This document shows, piece by piece, positions 1-6,126 of a stretch of 9,407 nucleotides of DNA. Source of the stretch: Candidatus Cloacimonas sp. 4484_275 (GTDB lineage Bacteria > Cloacimonadota > Cloacimonadia > Cloacimonadales > TCS61); assembly GCA_002085205.1 (NCBI GenBank), contig NATF01000035.1:1-9407 (forward strand), given 5' to 3'. Both the position numbers and the translations under genes were made by a program. The stretch's first letter is position 1. Each line of letters starts with the position of its first letter. Below the pieces are notes generated by a model. That model was not told where the DNA came from. It saw only the letters and a list, made by a program, of their open reading frames with translations, and did not search any database.

Positions 1-176
1 CCTAAACCGAATTTAATGATCATACCTTCTTTGACAATGGTGCCGGTTTTGACGACGAGAAAAATTGTTGCAACCAATCCCAACAAATGAATTAAACTGG
101 CAACCAACCCTTTTTTAAAACCGTAAATAAAAAAAATCAACAAGAAAAAACCGAGAATAATATCTAAAATGTTCAT
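1..176 (-). CDS. CvpA-family membrane protein, N-terminal part (truncated by window edge)
   Basis: The reverse strand from the ATG at 174-176 reads open through position 1, giving 58 residues of a protein whose end lies outside the window. It starts MNILDIILG, continues into a hydrophobic helix (FFLLIFFIYGF), then the short positive turn KKGLVASL, then a second hydrophobic stretch (LLGLVATIFLV). This pattern (short N-terminal helix, aromatic-rich F/YGFxKG turn, second helix) is what I recognise as the start of the CvpA family of small four-helix inner-membrane proteins, named after colicin V production in E. coli; the molecular role is poorly defined. The upstream GGCGGG is only a weak ribosome binding site. 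It follows rpsU and yqeY on the same strand but lies behind a terminator-like palindrome. The family call rests on a short N-terminus, so confidence is moderate. Confidence 0.62.
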   Translation of the reverse strand, partial: MNILDIILGFFLLIFFIYGFKKGLVASLIHLLGLVATIFLVVKTGTIVKEGMIIKFGL

Positions 177-212
177 TTTACCCGCCAAAAAATGTTTATT
201 AATTTTTGAACA

Positions 213-238
213 AAAAAAGGGGGAATTCCCCCTTTTTT
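213..238 (-). terminator. Rho-independent terminator downstream of yqeY (palindromic, works in either direction)
   Basis: A perfect 26-nt palindrome: A6 and G5 (213-223), an AATT loop, then C5 and T6 (228-238). Read leftward it begins 22 nt after the yqeY stop and gives a GC-core hairpin followed by a U run. Because it is fully symmetric it could also stop transcription entering from the left. It separates rpsU-yqeY from the cvpA-like gene, so the latter either depends on read-through or has its own promoter in the 36 nt between them; no clear promoter is visible there. Confidence 0.8.
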
Positions 239-259
239 CAGAAAATTCGGTTTATTTTG

Positions 260-703
260 TTAACCGGATAATTTGTTTCTAACAATACCGCTTAGAATTT
301 TTCCGTCGGCTCTGCTTCCCAATTTTGCGGTAAGAGTCTTCATTACTTTGCCCATATCTTTCATTGTTTTTGCTTCCAATTCTGCAATAACTTTTTCCGC
401 TTCTTTTTCCATCTCGTCCGGGGAAAGCGGTTTGGGCAAATACGATTCGATAATCTTAATTTCTTTCTTTTCTTGTTCGGCAAGTTCGGGACGATTTCCC
501 CGAACATACAATTCTATTGCCTGCTGTCTTTTTTTTACTTGGGATTGGAAAAGAGCAATGCTTTCCTCTTCCGAAAGCTCTCTTCCCAATTCTATTTCCC
601 GATTTTTCAGAGCTGATTTGAGCGACCGCAATACAAGCAGTCTGTCTTTTTCCTTATTTTTCAGGGCTTTTTTGATGTCTTCGGAAATTCGATTTATCAT
701 CAT
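260..703 (-). CDS. yqeY: GatB/YqeY domain-containing protein
   Basis: A 147-residue protein, the usual size for the YqeY family. Recognisable features are the N-terminal helix (RISEDIKKALKNKEKDRL), the LRSLKSALKNREIE segment, the central KKRQQAIELY helix with EKKEIKIIESYLPKPLS, and the C-terminal MGKVMKTLTAKLGSRADGK motif, where family members typically read MGKVMxxLxxxxxGRADG. The domain resembles the tail domain of the GatB subunit of the tRNA-dependent amidotransferase and may bind tRNA; the stand-alone protein has no settled biochemical role. The start is only 3 nt after the rpsU stop, with two adjacent ATG codons (701-703, 698-700) and no clear ribosome binding site, so translation is probably coupled to rpsU. 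The rpsU-yqeY pairing is common in bacteria and supports both calls. Confidence 0.93.
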   Translation of the reverse strand: MMINRISEDIKKALKNKEKDRLLVLRSLKSALKNREIELGRELSEEESIALFQSQVKKRQQAIELYVRGNRPELAEQEKKEIKIIESYLPKPLSPDEMEKEAEKVIAELEAKTMKDMGKVMKTLTAKLGSRADGKILSGIVRNKLSG

Positions 704-706
704 CGA

Positions 707-919
707 TTAATAAATTTTGTTATATCTTGCCTGTTTGCGCATCAATTTCAGCACTTTTCTTTTGGCAGCGTTAAGCTTTTTTCTGCGGGTTACGCTTGGC
801 TTTTCATAATACTGATTTTTCTTTATATCAGATAATAATGATGCTCGTTCACACGCTTTCTTAAATCTTTTCAAAGTAATTTGAAAAGATTCGCCTTCTT
901 TTGCTATTACTTTCGGCAC
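707..919 (-). CDS. rpsU: 30S ribosomal protein S21 (bS21)
   Basis: A 70-residue, very basic protein beginning MPKVIAKEGESFQITLKRFKKACERA and ending in the Lys/Arg-rich helix RRKKLNAAKRKVLKLMRKQ, the standard bS21 architecture and length. bS21 sits in the 30S subunit near the 3' end of 16S rRNA and assists mRNA engagement during initiation. The start codon is GTG (917-919), chosen because an ideal AGGAGGTGA ribosome binding site lies 6 nt upstream. It heads the leftward rpsU-yqeY unit and is divergent from the ppiD-like gene, with 165 nt between the two starts. Confidence 0.96.
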   Translation of the reverse strand: MPKVIAKEGESFQITLKRFKKACERASLLSDIKKNQYYEKPSVTRRKKLNAAKRKVLKLMRKQARYNKIY

Positions 920-925
920 TAAAAA

Positions 926-934
926 TCACCTCCT
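926..934 (-). promoter_or_regulatory. Full-length Shine-Dalgarno site of rpsU
   Basis: The reverse strand reads AGGAGGTGA, a 9-nt match to the anti-Shine-Dalgarno tail of 16S rRNA, 6 nt ahead of the GTG start. It is the longest such match in the window and fixes the GTG as the start. Confidence 0.85.
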
Positions 935-975
935 ATTTTTTTTCGATTTTTCAAAAAATTTTTCTTATATTTTAT

Positions 976-981
976 TGTCAA
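976..981 (-). promoter_or_regulatory. Candidate -35 element (TTGACA) for rpsU-yqeY
   Basis: The reverse strand carries a perfect TTGACA 57 nt before the rpsU start. A -10 hexamer at 16-18 nt spacing is not convincing (the stretch is A/T runs), so the promoter is plausible but incomplete. The spacing would place transcription start roughly 20-30 nt before the start codon. Confidence 0.35.
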
Positions 982-1084
982 GCAGGAAAATACAAGTTCA
1001 GAAAAAAAAACTTGAAGAAAAAACTTACTTTTCAGTTATTGACCCAATATATTCTAAATTTGGTATTGAAATGGAGGAAATAAA

Positions 1085-2869
1085 ATGTTTGAACAGATGA
1101 GAAGACATGCACCCTGGATTATTTTTATAATTGCCGCTCTTTTTGTTCTTTCTATGGCAATCGGCGGAATCACGAGCATGTTTAATCCAAAACCTTATGT
1201 AGGAAAAATAGCAGGAAAAAAAATTACCTATCCCGAATTTAACGAAAGATTCAAAACCGCTTACGGAAATTATGCACAACAAAATCCCGATGAGGAAATT
1301 GACGATAAAACCTTAAAGAAAATAAGCGACCAAACTTGGAATCAGCTTGTCGATGAAATTCTTTATAACAATGAAATAAAAAGACTTCACATCAAAGTAA
1401 CCACTCAAGATATTCTCGAAAAATTAAAAGATCCCCCGGAAGATATTAAATCTTTGCAAGAGTTTCAAACCGACGGCAAATTCGATTTTGAAAAATATAA
1501 TCAACTTCTTTTGGATAACGAGCAATTCGCTTCTTGGATGGAAAACAGAATAAAATCGAGCCTTCCGTATGAAAAACTTTTTGATTATATCAAGGCTGAT
1601 ACGGTTGTTACGGAAGAGGATGTGAAAAACGAATATATTAAGAAAAATAATAAAGCCGACGCTAAAATTATTTTCTTTGATCCCAAAAAAATAACCGTTG
1701 TTCAGGTCTCCGATGAAGAAATAAAAAAATATTATGAAGAGCACAAAGAAGATTATAAAAAAGATCCGGCCGCCAAACTAAAATATGTTCGTTTGCAATT
1801 GAAACCGAGCGAAGCTGATAAACAAATCACAAAAGCAAAAATAGATTCTCTCTATGAAGTTATAAAAAAAGGAGCCGACTTTGCGGAATTGGCAAAAGAA
1901 TATTCTCAAGATCCCGGTTCTGCGAAAAAAGGCGGAAGTCTCGGTTATTTTGGACGGGGTAGAATGGTGCCGCCCTTTGAGGAAAAAGCTTTTTCCATGA
2001 AAATCGGAGAAATAAGCGAACCGATTGAAACCAGATACGGTTGGCATATTATCAAAGTGACGGGAAGAAGAAAAAATAAGAAGGGCGAAGAGGAAGTCGA
2101 AGCAAGTCATATTCTGCTGAAGCCGGAACCTTCCGAAAAAACAAAGGAAAATCTTGCGATAATAGCCGAAGATTTATTTGAAAAAGCAAAAAAAGAAGGT
2201 ATCGAAAAAGCGGCTGAAGAATTAGGATACAAAACGGAAGAGACAAGAGAATTTTATAAAAATGCCACTTATATTCCGGGTTTGGGAAGAGCACCCGAAC
2301 TCGTGAAATTTGCCTTTTCCAAAAAGACCGGTGCTATCCACGAACCCATACAGCAGAAACAAGGCGATTATATTATAGCGGAGATTTCCGAAAAACTCGG
2401 CGAACATTACCAGCCTTTGGAAGATGTAACCCAAGCAATAAGAAGGAAATTGGAGAAAGAAAAAAAAGTTCAGCAAGTAATCGAACAGGCTCAAGAATTT
2501 GTTGGGAAATTTAAACCGGAAGATTATCTTGCCGAAGCCAAAAAAGAAGGTTGGGATATTGTAGAAGCAAAAGATATAACCGAAGACAAATATATTTCCA
2601 AAATCGGAAAAATTGAAAATTTGAACAAAGCTATTTTGGAAAAAGAAGAAAATGAATATACCGAATTAATTACAAGCGATAAAGGTGCGTTTATCGCATT
2701 TATAGAAAAAAGAGTTAAACCCGATATGGAAAAATTCGAAAAAGAAAAAGAAAAATTATTAGAAGAAGCACAGAAAAATGCGGAAAATGCTCGTCTAAAC
2801 GAATGGTATCGGGAATTAAAAGAAAAAGCGGAAATAGAAGATAACAGAAGCATGTTCTATAATTTCTAA
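1085..2869 (+). CDS. ppiD: PpiD/SurA-like membrane-anchored peptidyl-prolyl cis-trans isomerase (foldase)
   Basis: A 594-residue protein anchored by one N-terminal membrane helix (about 11-32, after the basic MRRH), the PpiD layout; the rest would face the periplasm. Residues about 36-170 resemble the SurA/PpiD N-terminal chaperone domain (VGKIAGKKITYPEFNERF, SDQTWNQLVDEILYNNEIKRL). Residues about 232-327 are a parvulin rotamase domain, with ADFAELAKEYSQDPGSAKKG, the G-rich LGYFGRGRMVPPFEEKAF and YGWHIIKV. A second, degenerate copy (about 338-440) starts with EASHILLKPEP and ends FSKKTGAIHEP...GDYIIAEI. The C-terminus is a long charged helical region. PpiD-type proteins help outer-membrane and secreted proteins fold as they leave the translocon. 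The start is fixed by GGAGG (1073-1077), 7 nt before ATG. A TTGACC at 1039-1044 may be a -35 box but lacks a good -10. The gene symbol is by architecture; PrsA/SurA relatives are the alternative. Confidence 0.88.
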   Translation: MFEQMRRHAPWIIFIIAALFVLSMAIGGITSMFNPKPYVGKIAGKKITYPEFNERFKTAYGNYAQQNPDEEIDDKTLKKISDQTWNQLVDEILYNNEIKRLHIKVTTQDILEKLKDPPEDIKSLQEFQTDGKFDFEKYNQLLLDNEQFASWMENRIKSSLPYEKLFDYIKADTVVTEEDVKNEYIKKNNKADAKIIFFDPKKITVVQVSDEEIKKYYEEHKEDYKKDPAAKLKYVRLQLKPSEADKQITKAKIDSLYEVIKKGADFAELAKEYSQDPGSAKKGGSLGYFGRGRMVPPFEEKAFSMKIGEISEPIETRYGWHIIKVTGRRKNKKGEEEVEASHILLKPEPSEKTKENLAIIAEDLFEKAKKEGIEKAAEELGYKTEETREFYKNATYIPGLGRAPELVKFAFSKKTGAIHEPIQQKQGDYIIAEISEKLGEHYQPLEDVTQAIRRKLEKEKKVQQVIEQAQEFVGKFKPEDYLAEAKKEGWDIVEAKDITEDKYISKIGKIENLNKAILEKEENEYTELITSDKGAFIAFIEKRVKPDMEKFEKEKEKLLEEAQKNAENARLNEWYRELKEKAEIEDNRSMFYNF

Positions 2870-2892
2870 TTTTCTTGTTCTATCGAATTTGT

Positions 2893-2920
2893 AAAAGCCG
2901 GAATCTATTCCGGCTTTTTT
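2893..2920 (+). terminator. Rho-independent terminator of the ppiD-like gene
   Basis: A 12-bp stem: AAAAGCCGGAAT (2893-2904), a 2-nt apex CT, and ATTCCGGCTTTT, running into a T run to 2920. The apical A-T pairs probably open to form a normal loop. It starts 23 nt after the stop codon. Confidence 0.92.
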
Positions 2921-2997
2921 TATTGTAACATTTTGGTGACAATAAGTTAGTTGTAATTTGTCTTTTCTTCAAATAAATTGAATTGTGAAATTTCTAA

Positions 2998-3026
2998 TGA
3001 ACAAAGTAACCCCGTATTTTTATAAT
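2998..3026 (+). promoter_or_regulatory. Candidate sigma-70-type promoter of the beta-helix gene
   Basis: TGAACA (2998-3003, 4 of 6 matches to TTGACA), a 17-nt spacer, then a perfect TATAAT (3021-3026). Transcription would start near 3033, leaving an untranslated leader of about 175 nt before the ATG at 3208. It is the best promoter match seen in the window, though AT-rich background produces such matches by chance. Confidence 0.5.
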
Positions 3027-3104
3027 ATTAGGAGATGTTTAGAATCAATCGAAAAAGTTGGAACAAAATTTGTACTATTCTTAAAAAATATAAGGAGTGA
3101 AACT

Positions 3105-3173
3105 ATGCAAAAAGAAAACTTCTTGACGAATTTAAATTTAAATCCGGTTCTTTGCACTGTAAAAAGGTGGTGA
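3105..3173 (+). CDS. Possible 22-codon leader peptide ahead of the beta-helix gene
   Basis: ATG at 3105 follows AAGGAG (3092-3097) at 7-nt spacing, a proper ribosome binding site, and the frame ends at TGA 3171-3173. The 22-residue product (MQKENFLTNLNLNPVLCTVKRW) has no signal sequence, membrane segment or homology that I recognise. It lies wholly inside the predicted leader of the large gene and covers the left arm of a stem that reaches that gene's ribosome binding site, so its translation could matter more than its product. Chance is a real alternative: short ORFs with acceptable sites are common in AT-rich leaders. Confidence 0.3.
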   Translation: MQKENFLTNLNLNPVLCTVKRW

Positions 3174-3200
3174 AAAAAAGTATAAATTTTTAAATTTAGG
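3131..3200 (+). promoter_or_regulatory. Possible leader stem touching the ribosome binding site of the beta-helix gene
   Basis: TAAATTTAAA at 3133-3142 is fully complementary to TTTAAATTTA at 3189-3198, and two flanking T-G wobble pairs (3131-3132 with 3199-3200) extend the pairing into the AGGAGG site (3198-3203). The left arm lies within the 22-codon leader ORF. The stem is all A-U and G-U with a 46-nt loop, so it is weak, and such matches arise easily in AT-rich DNA. Confidence 0.25.
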
Positions 3201-3207
3201 AGGACAG

Positions 3208-6126
3208 ATGAGAAAAAGTTTGTTGATACTTTTTATCTTTAGTATATCGCTTTTATCATTAGCGGAAGTTCATATTCCAGGTGGATATGTAGAAGGAACT
3301 TGGACAAGAGAAAATTCTCCGTATTATATTGAGGGTGATATTATTGTGTATGGAGACTATAATGAAATTGAGACTCTTACCATAGAACCGGGTGTGCAAG
3401 TTATTTTTACCGGGCATTATACCTTTTATGTTGACGGAATCTTGTATGCTATCGGCGAGAGCGAGAACATGATTGTTTTCACCGTGCAAGATACGACTGG
3501 TTTTTCTAATACCGATATTCCGGATGGCGGTTGGGGAGGATTGTTCTTTTCGGGAGGTAGAAATGGCGCCAGACCTATAACCGGTTCTGAGATTGCGTAT
3601 TGTCATATTGAATACGGTAAAGCCGTCGGTTCTTATGATGAAAATAACGGTGGTGCTATTTTTGTTGCCAACGAATCCTATGTGGAAATTCATAATTGTG
3701 AAATTGTGAATAATTTTGCCGCAGATTCTGGTGGTGGAATTTATTTCGAGAGCATATGGTCTAACCTATCGATTTATGATAATAATATTTCGTATAACAA
3801 TGCCAGAAGAGGTGCAGGTATTGCTATAAATTCCGCCGAAATAACTTTAACGGATAATATTATTTCTTATAATGAAGCAACGGCAACGGACGCAGAAGAA
3901 TACGGATTTGGCGGAGGAATTTATTGCGTAGGTTATTATTATCCGGAAATTGAAGGCGGAAGAATTCACCATAATACGGCGGTGAGAGGCGGAGGATTGT
4001 TTGTTTCCGAAAGTGAACCGACAATTTCAAGTCTTATTGTTGAATATAACGGAGCGGATATTGGCGGTGGAGTTTATTGTGATTATTATGGTTCTCCTAC
4101 CATTGAACATTGTAAGATTCAAAATAATGGAGCAGATGAATATGGCGCCGGAATTTATACGGATTATGAATGTAATGTAAATTTAGTTAATTGTTTGGTT
4201 ATTGACAACACGGCAAGTTTGAACGGAGGAGGATTATATACCGGTGGAGGTCATCCTGTTTTAAGAAATGTAACTTTTTGGAACAATTCCTCCGTATTGC
4301 GTGTTGGCGGTGCTATCTATTGTGCCGGCGCAAATGTGGAAATAAGAAATGGTATTTTCTGGAATGATTATCCTGAAGAATTTGCTTTGGTTCAAGGAAG
4401 TATCGAAGCTACTTATTCCGATATAGAATTAGCTACCGGCGTTTATCCCGGAGAAGGAAATCTTAATATAACGCCACATTTTAGAAACACTGATGCAAGA
4501 AATTTGCGTCTTGCCGTTTTTGACGAAACGGGAAGTGCAAAAAATCCTCTTGTTGATGCCGGAGATCCAAACGATGATTATTCACAAGAACCGATGCCAA
4601 ACGGACATCGCATAAATATGGGAGCATATGGAAATACGGAAGATGCTACCATCACGATTCATTTTGCCGGCGGAAATATTGACGGAGAAGAACATTGGAC
4701 AAATGAACAGATGCAGATTATTAACCAACCGTTGGTTATAGGAGCGGGAGCAATTCTGAATCTGGATAGTGGATTAATGGTAAACATAGATAATTCGGAT
4801 GTGGAATTTATTATTCACGGAATAGTGCGCGCTATTGGAGCGGAAGGCGATACAATTCAGATTTCACCCAATCTTCTCGATACAACCAGAAACATTTCGT
4901 GGCCGGGAATCACTTTTGCCGATGATGCGGATAATTCTATTATTCGTAATGTGGTTATCGAGAATGCCGTAAACGGATTGGATTTAAATCATACTTCCAG
5001 CGAAGTAAGACATACGAGAATCACTTATGATGTTCGAGCCGGAAGAGAAAATAGTACAGGTTCGGGTATCAAAGTTGCCAGTGGTTCGGAAGCTACAATT
5101 GATGATACCGAAGTTGAAAACTATTCAAAAGGTATAGAAGTTAATGATGCTTCTCCGTTTATTACCAACACACGAGTTCGGAACAGTCCGGAATCAACTC
5201 GCGATAACGAAGTGGGTATTGAAGTGAATGGAGAATCTTCTCCCGAAATCGATAGCTGTAATGTCGAAAATTTCCCGAAAGGAATCAAAGTGGAAAATAA
5301 TCAGGCGGGAACAACAGCTTCTCCGTTTATCACCAATACTCGTGTTCGCAATAGTCCTGAAAGCACCAGACAAACAGAAGTCGGAATTGAACTGAGCGGA
5401 AACGGAAACATTGAAGCAACAATAGAAAACTGTCTGATTGAAGACTATCCTTATGCGATTGAATATGTGGGAAACGGTTCGTTATTGCGAACAACACCTA
5501 CTTTGACCAATAATAGATTACGTAACAGCCCTGAAAGTACGCGAGATAATACTTTGGTAAAAGGTATTTATTTGGAAAATCTTTCTTCCGTGGAAATTGA
5601 TAGTTGTTCTATCGAGTATTATCCGACGGCGATAGAATTTGTTAATAATGCGAGAGTTACTTCTCATCCGGTTATAACAAATTCGCGGGTTCGCAATAGT
5701 CCCGAATCAACCCGAGATGAATATGTGGGAATGAAATTCACGGGAGATATTTATGCGGAAGTAAGCGAAAACGAATTTGTAAATTGCGATACTGCACTTA
5801 TTACTTTGGGTACAGCAGCTAACGGAGATTTTAATCATAATTTGATTTATATGAAGGATTCTTCTCCGATCGATGTTGCATTTTATGCTGAGAATTCAAG
5901 CGACATAACTTTTTCGGAGAATACCGTTTATAATTATGATTACGGATTTTATTGCCAAGATGTGAATGGAAGTTTGGAAAATAATATAATTTGGAATACC
6001 GCTAACCCGATTGAAAAATTGGGAGAATCTACTTTATCGGTAAATTATAACGATGTGGAAGGCGGTTATCCCAGCAGAAATAATTTGGATGAAGACCCGT
6101 TATTTGTCGATGCAGCGGGAGAATGA
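3208..6126 (+). CDS. Secreted right-handed beta-helix protein, N-terminal 972 residues of a frameshifted gene
   Basis: The start ATG is preceded by AGGAGG (3198-3203). Residues 1-19 form a signal peptide (basic MRKS, hydrophobic core, likely cleavage after SLA). Residues about 25-95 are the GTWTRENSPYYIEGDI...LTIEPGVQVIF...GILYAIGE module, often found before beta-helices in this group. Residues about 135-380 are a polymorphic beta-helix, with GGGIY/GGAIY turns alternating with NN and NC steps. Residues about 412-475 form an intact closing module (PHFRNTDARNLRL...PLVDAGDP...INMGAYG). A second LTIEPG-like capping module and helix follow, with a five-unit super-repeat at about 604-883. Such proteins are exported and probably surface-attached; binding or polysaccharide-processing roles are possible, but no catalytic residues are identifiable. 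The reading frame stops at TGA 6124-6126 straight after DPLFVDAAGE, in the middle of a second closing module; the missing C-terminus continues in another frame. I read this as a damaged gene. Confidence 0.85.
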   Translation: MRKSLLILFIFSISLLSLAEVHIPGGYVEGTWTRENSPYYIEGDIIVYGDYNEIETLTIEPGVQVIFTGHYTFYVDGILYAIGESENMIVFTVQDTTGFSNTDIPDGGWGGLFFSGGRNGARPITGSEIAYCHIEYGKAVGSYDENNGGAIFVANESYVEIHNCEIVNNFAADSGGGIYFESIWSNLSIYDNNISYNNARRGAGIAINSAEITLTDNIISYNEATATDAEEYGFGGGIYCVGYYYPEIEGGRIHHNTAVRGGGLFVSESEPTISSLIVEYNGADIGGGVYCDYYGSPTIEHCKIQNNGADEYGAGIYTDYECNVNLVNCLVIDNTASLNGGGLYTGGGHPVLRNVTFWNNSSVLRVGGAIYCAGANVEIRNGIFWNDYPEEFALVQGSIEATYSDIELATGVYPGEGNLNITPHFRNTDARNLRLAVFDETGSAKNPLVDAGDPNDDYSQEPMPNGHRINMGAYGNTEDATITIHFAGGNIDGEEHWTNEQMQIINQPLVIGAGAILNLDSGLMVNIDNSDVEFIIHGIVRAIGAEGDTIQISPNLLDTTRNISWPGITFADDADNSIIRNVVIENAVNGLDLNHTSSEVRHTRITYDVRAGRENSTGSGIKVASGSEATIDDTEVENYSKGIEVNDASPFITNTRVRNSPESTRDNEVGIEVNGESSPEIDSCNVENFPKGIKVENNQAGTTASPFITNTRVRNSPESTRQTEVGIELSGNGNIEATIENCLIEDYPYAIEYVGNGSLLRTTPTLTNNRLRNSPESTRDNTLVKGIYLENLSSVEIDSCSIEYYPTAIEFVNNARVTSHPVITNSRVRNSPESTRDEYVGMKFTGDIYAEVSENEFVNCDTALITLGTAANGDFNHNLIYMKDSSPIDVAFYAENSSDITFSENTVYNYDYGFYCQDVNGSLENNIIWNTANPIEKLGESTLSVNYNDVEGGYPSRNNLDEDPLFVDAAGE
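5017..5856 (+). repeat. Five-unit coding super-repeat of about 57 residues with the RVRNSPESTR motif
   Basis: Units start at 5017 (degenerate), 5173, 5341, 5515 and 5686, spaced 156, 168, 174 and 171 nt (52, 56, 58 and 57 residues). Each is about three beta-helix coils: an RVRNSPESTR-type turn, VGIEV/GIKV-type strands, an IDSC/IENC step and a PKGI/PYAI-type strand. The decapeptide is identical in units 2, 4 and, apart from V to L, in unit 3; unit 1 also has it intact, while the 5017 unit is recognisable only by position and RIT...R spacing. The DNA of the units differs widely, so these are old protein repeats rather than recent DNA duplications. Confidence 0.85.

Noticed and set aside
213..238. 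Perfect palindrome considered as an insertion-sequence end or operator
   Set aside because: Position just behind the yqeY stop, a GC core and flanking A/T runs fit an intrinsic terminator; no transposase or target duplication is present.
273..710. Long forward open frame opposite yqeY, and several reverse frames opposite the ppiD-like gene
   Set aside because: They mirror the codon structure of well-supported genes, have no ribosome binding sites and encode low-complexity Phe/Ser-rich sequence.
2985..3173. A 62-codon open frame starting at GTG 2985 (or ATG 2997) in the gap before the beta-helix gene
   Set aside because: Its start has no ribosome binding site and overlaps the best promoter candidate; only the last 22 codons from ATG 3105 have a proper site, so only those are reported.
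5173..5733. Regular repeats at 168-174 nt considered as a CRISPR array or mobile repeat
   Set aside because: The period is in frame, the DNA of units is divergent while the protein motif is kept, and spacing is far too long for CRISPR.
6053..6121. ATG 6053 as a genuine start of an independent gene
   Set aside because: The 23 residues before NDIG are the out-of-frame reading of conserved beta-helix sequence, there is no ribosome binding site, and the real similarity begins at the frame break.
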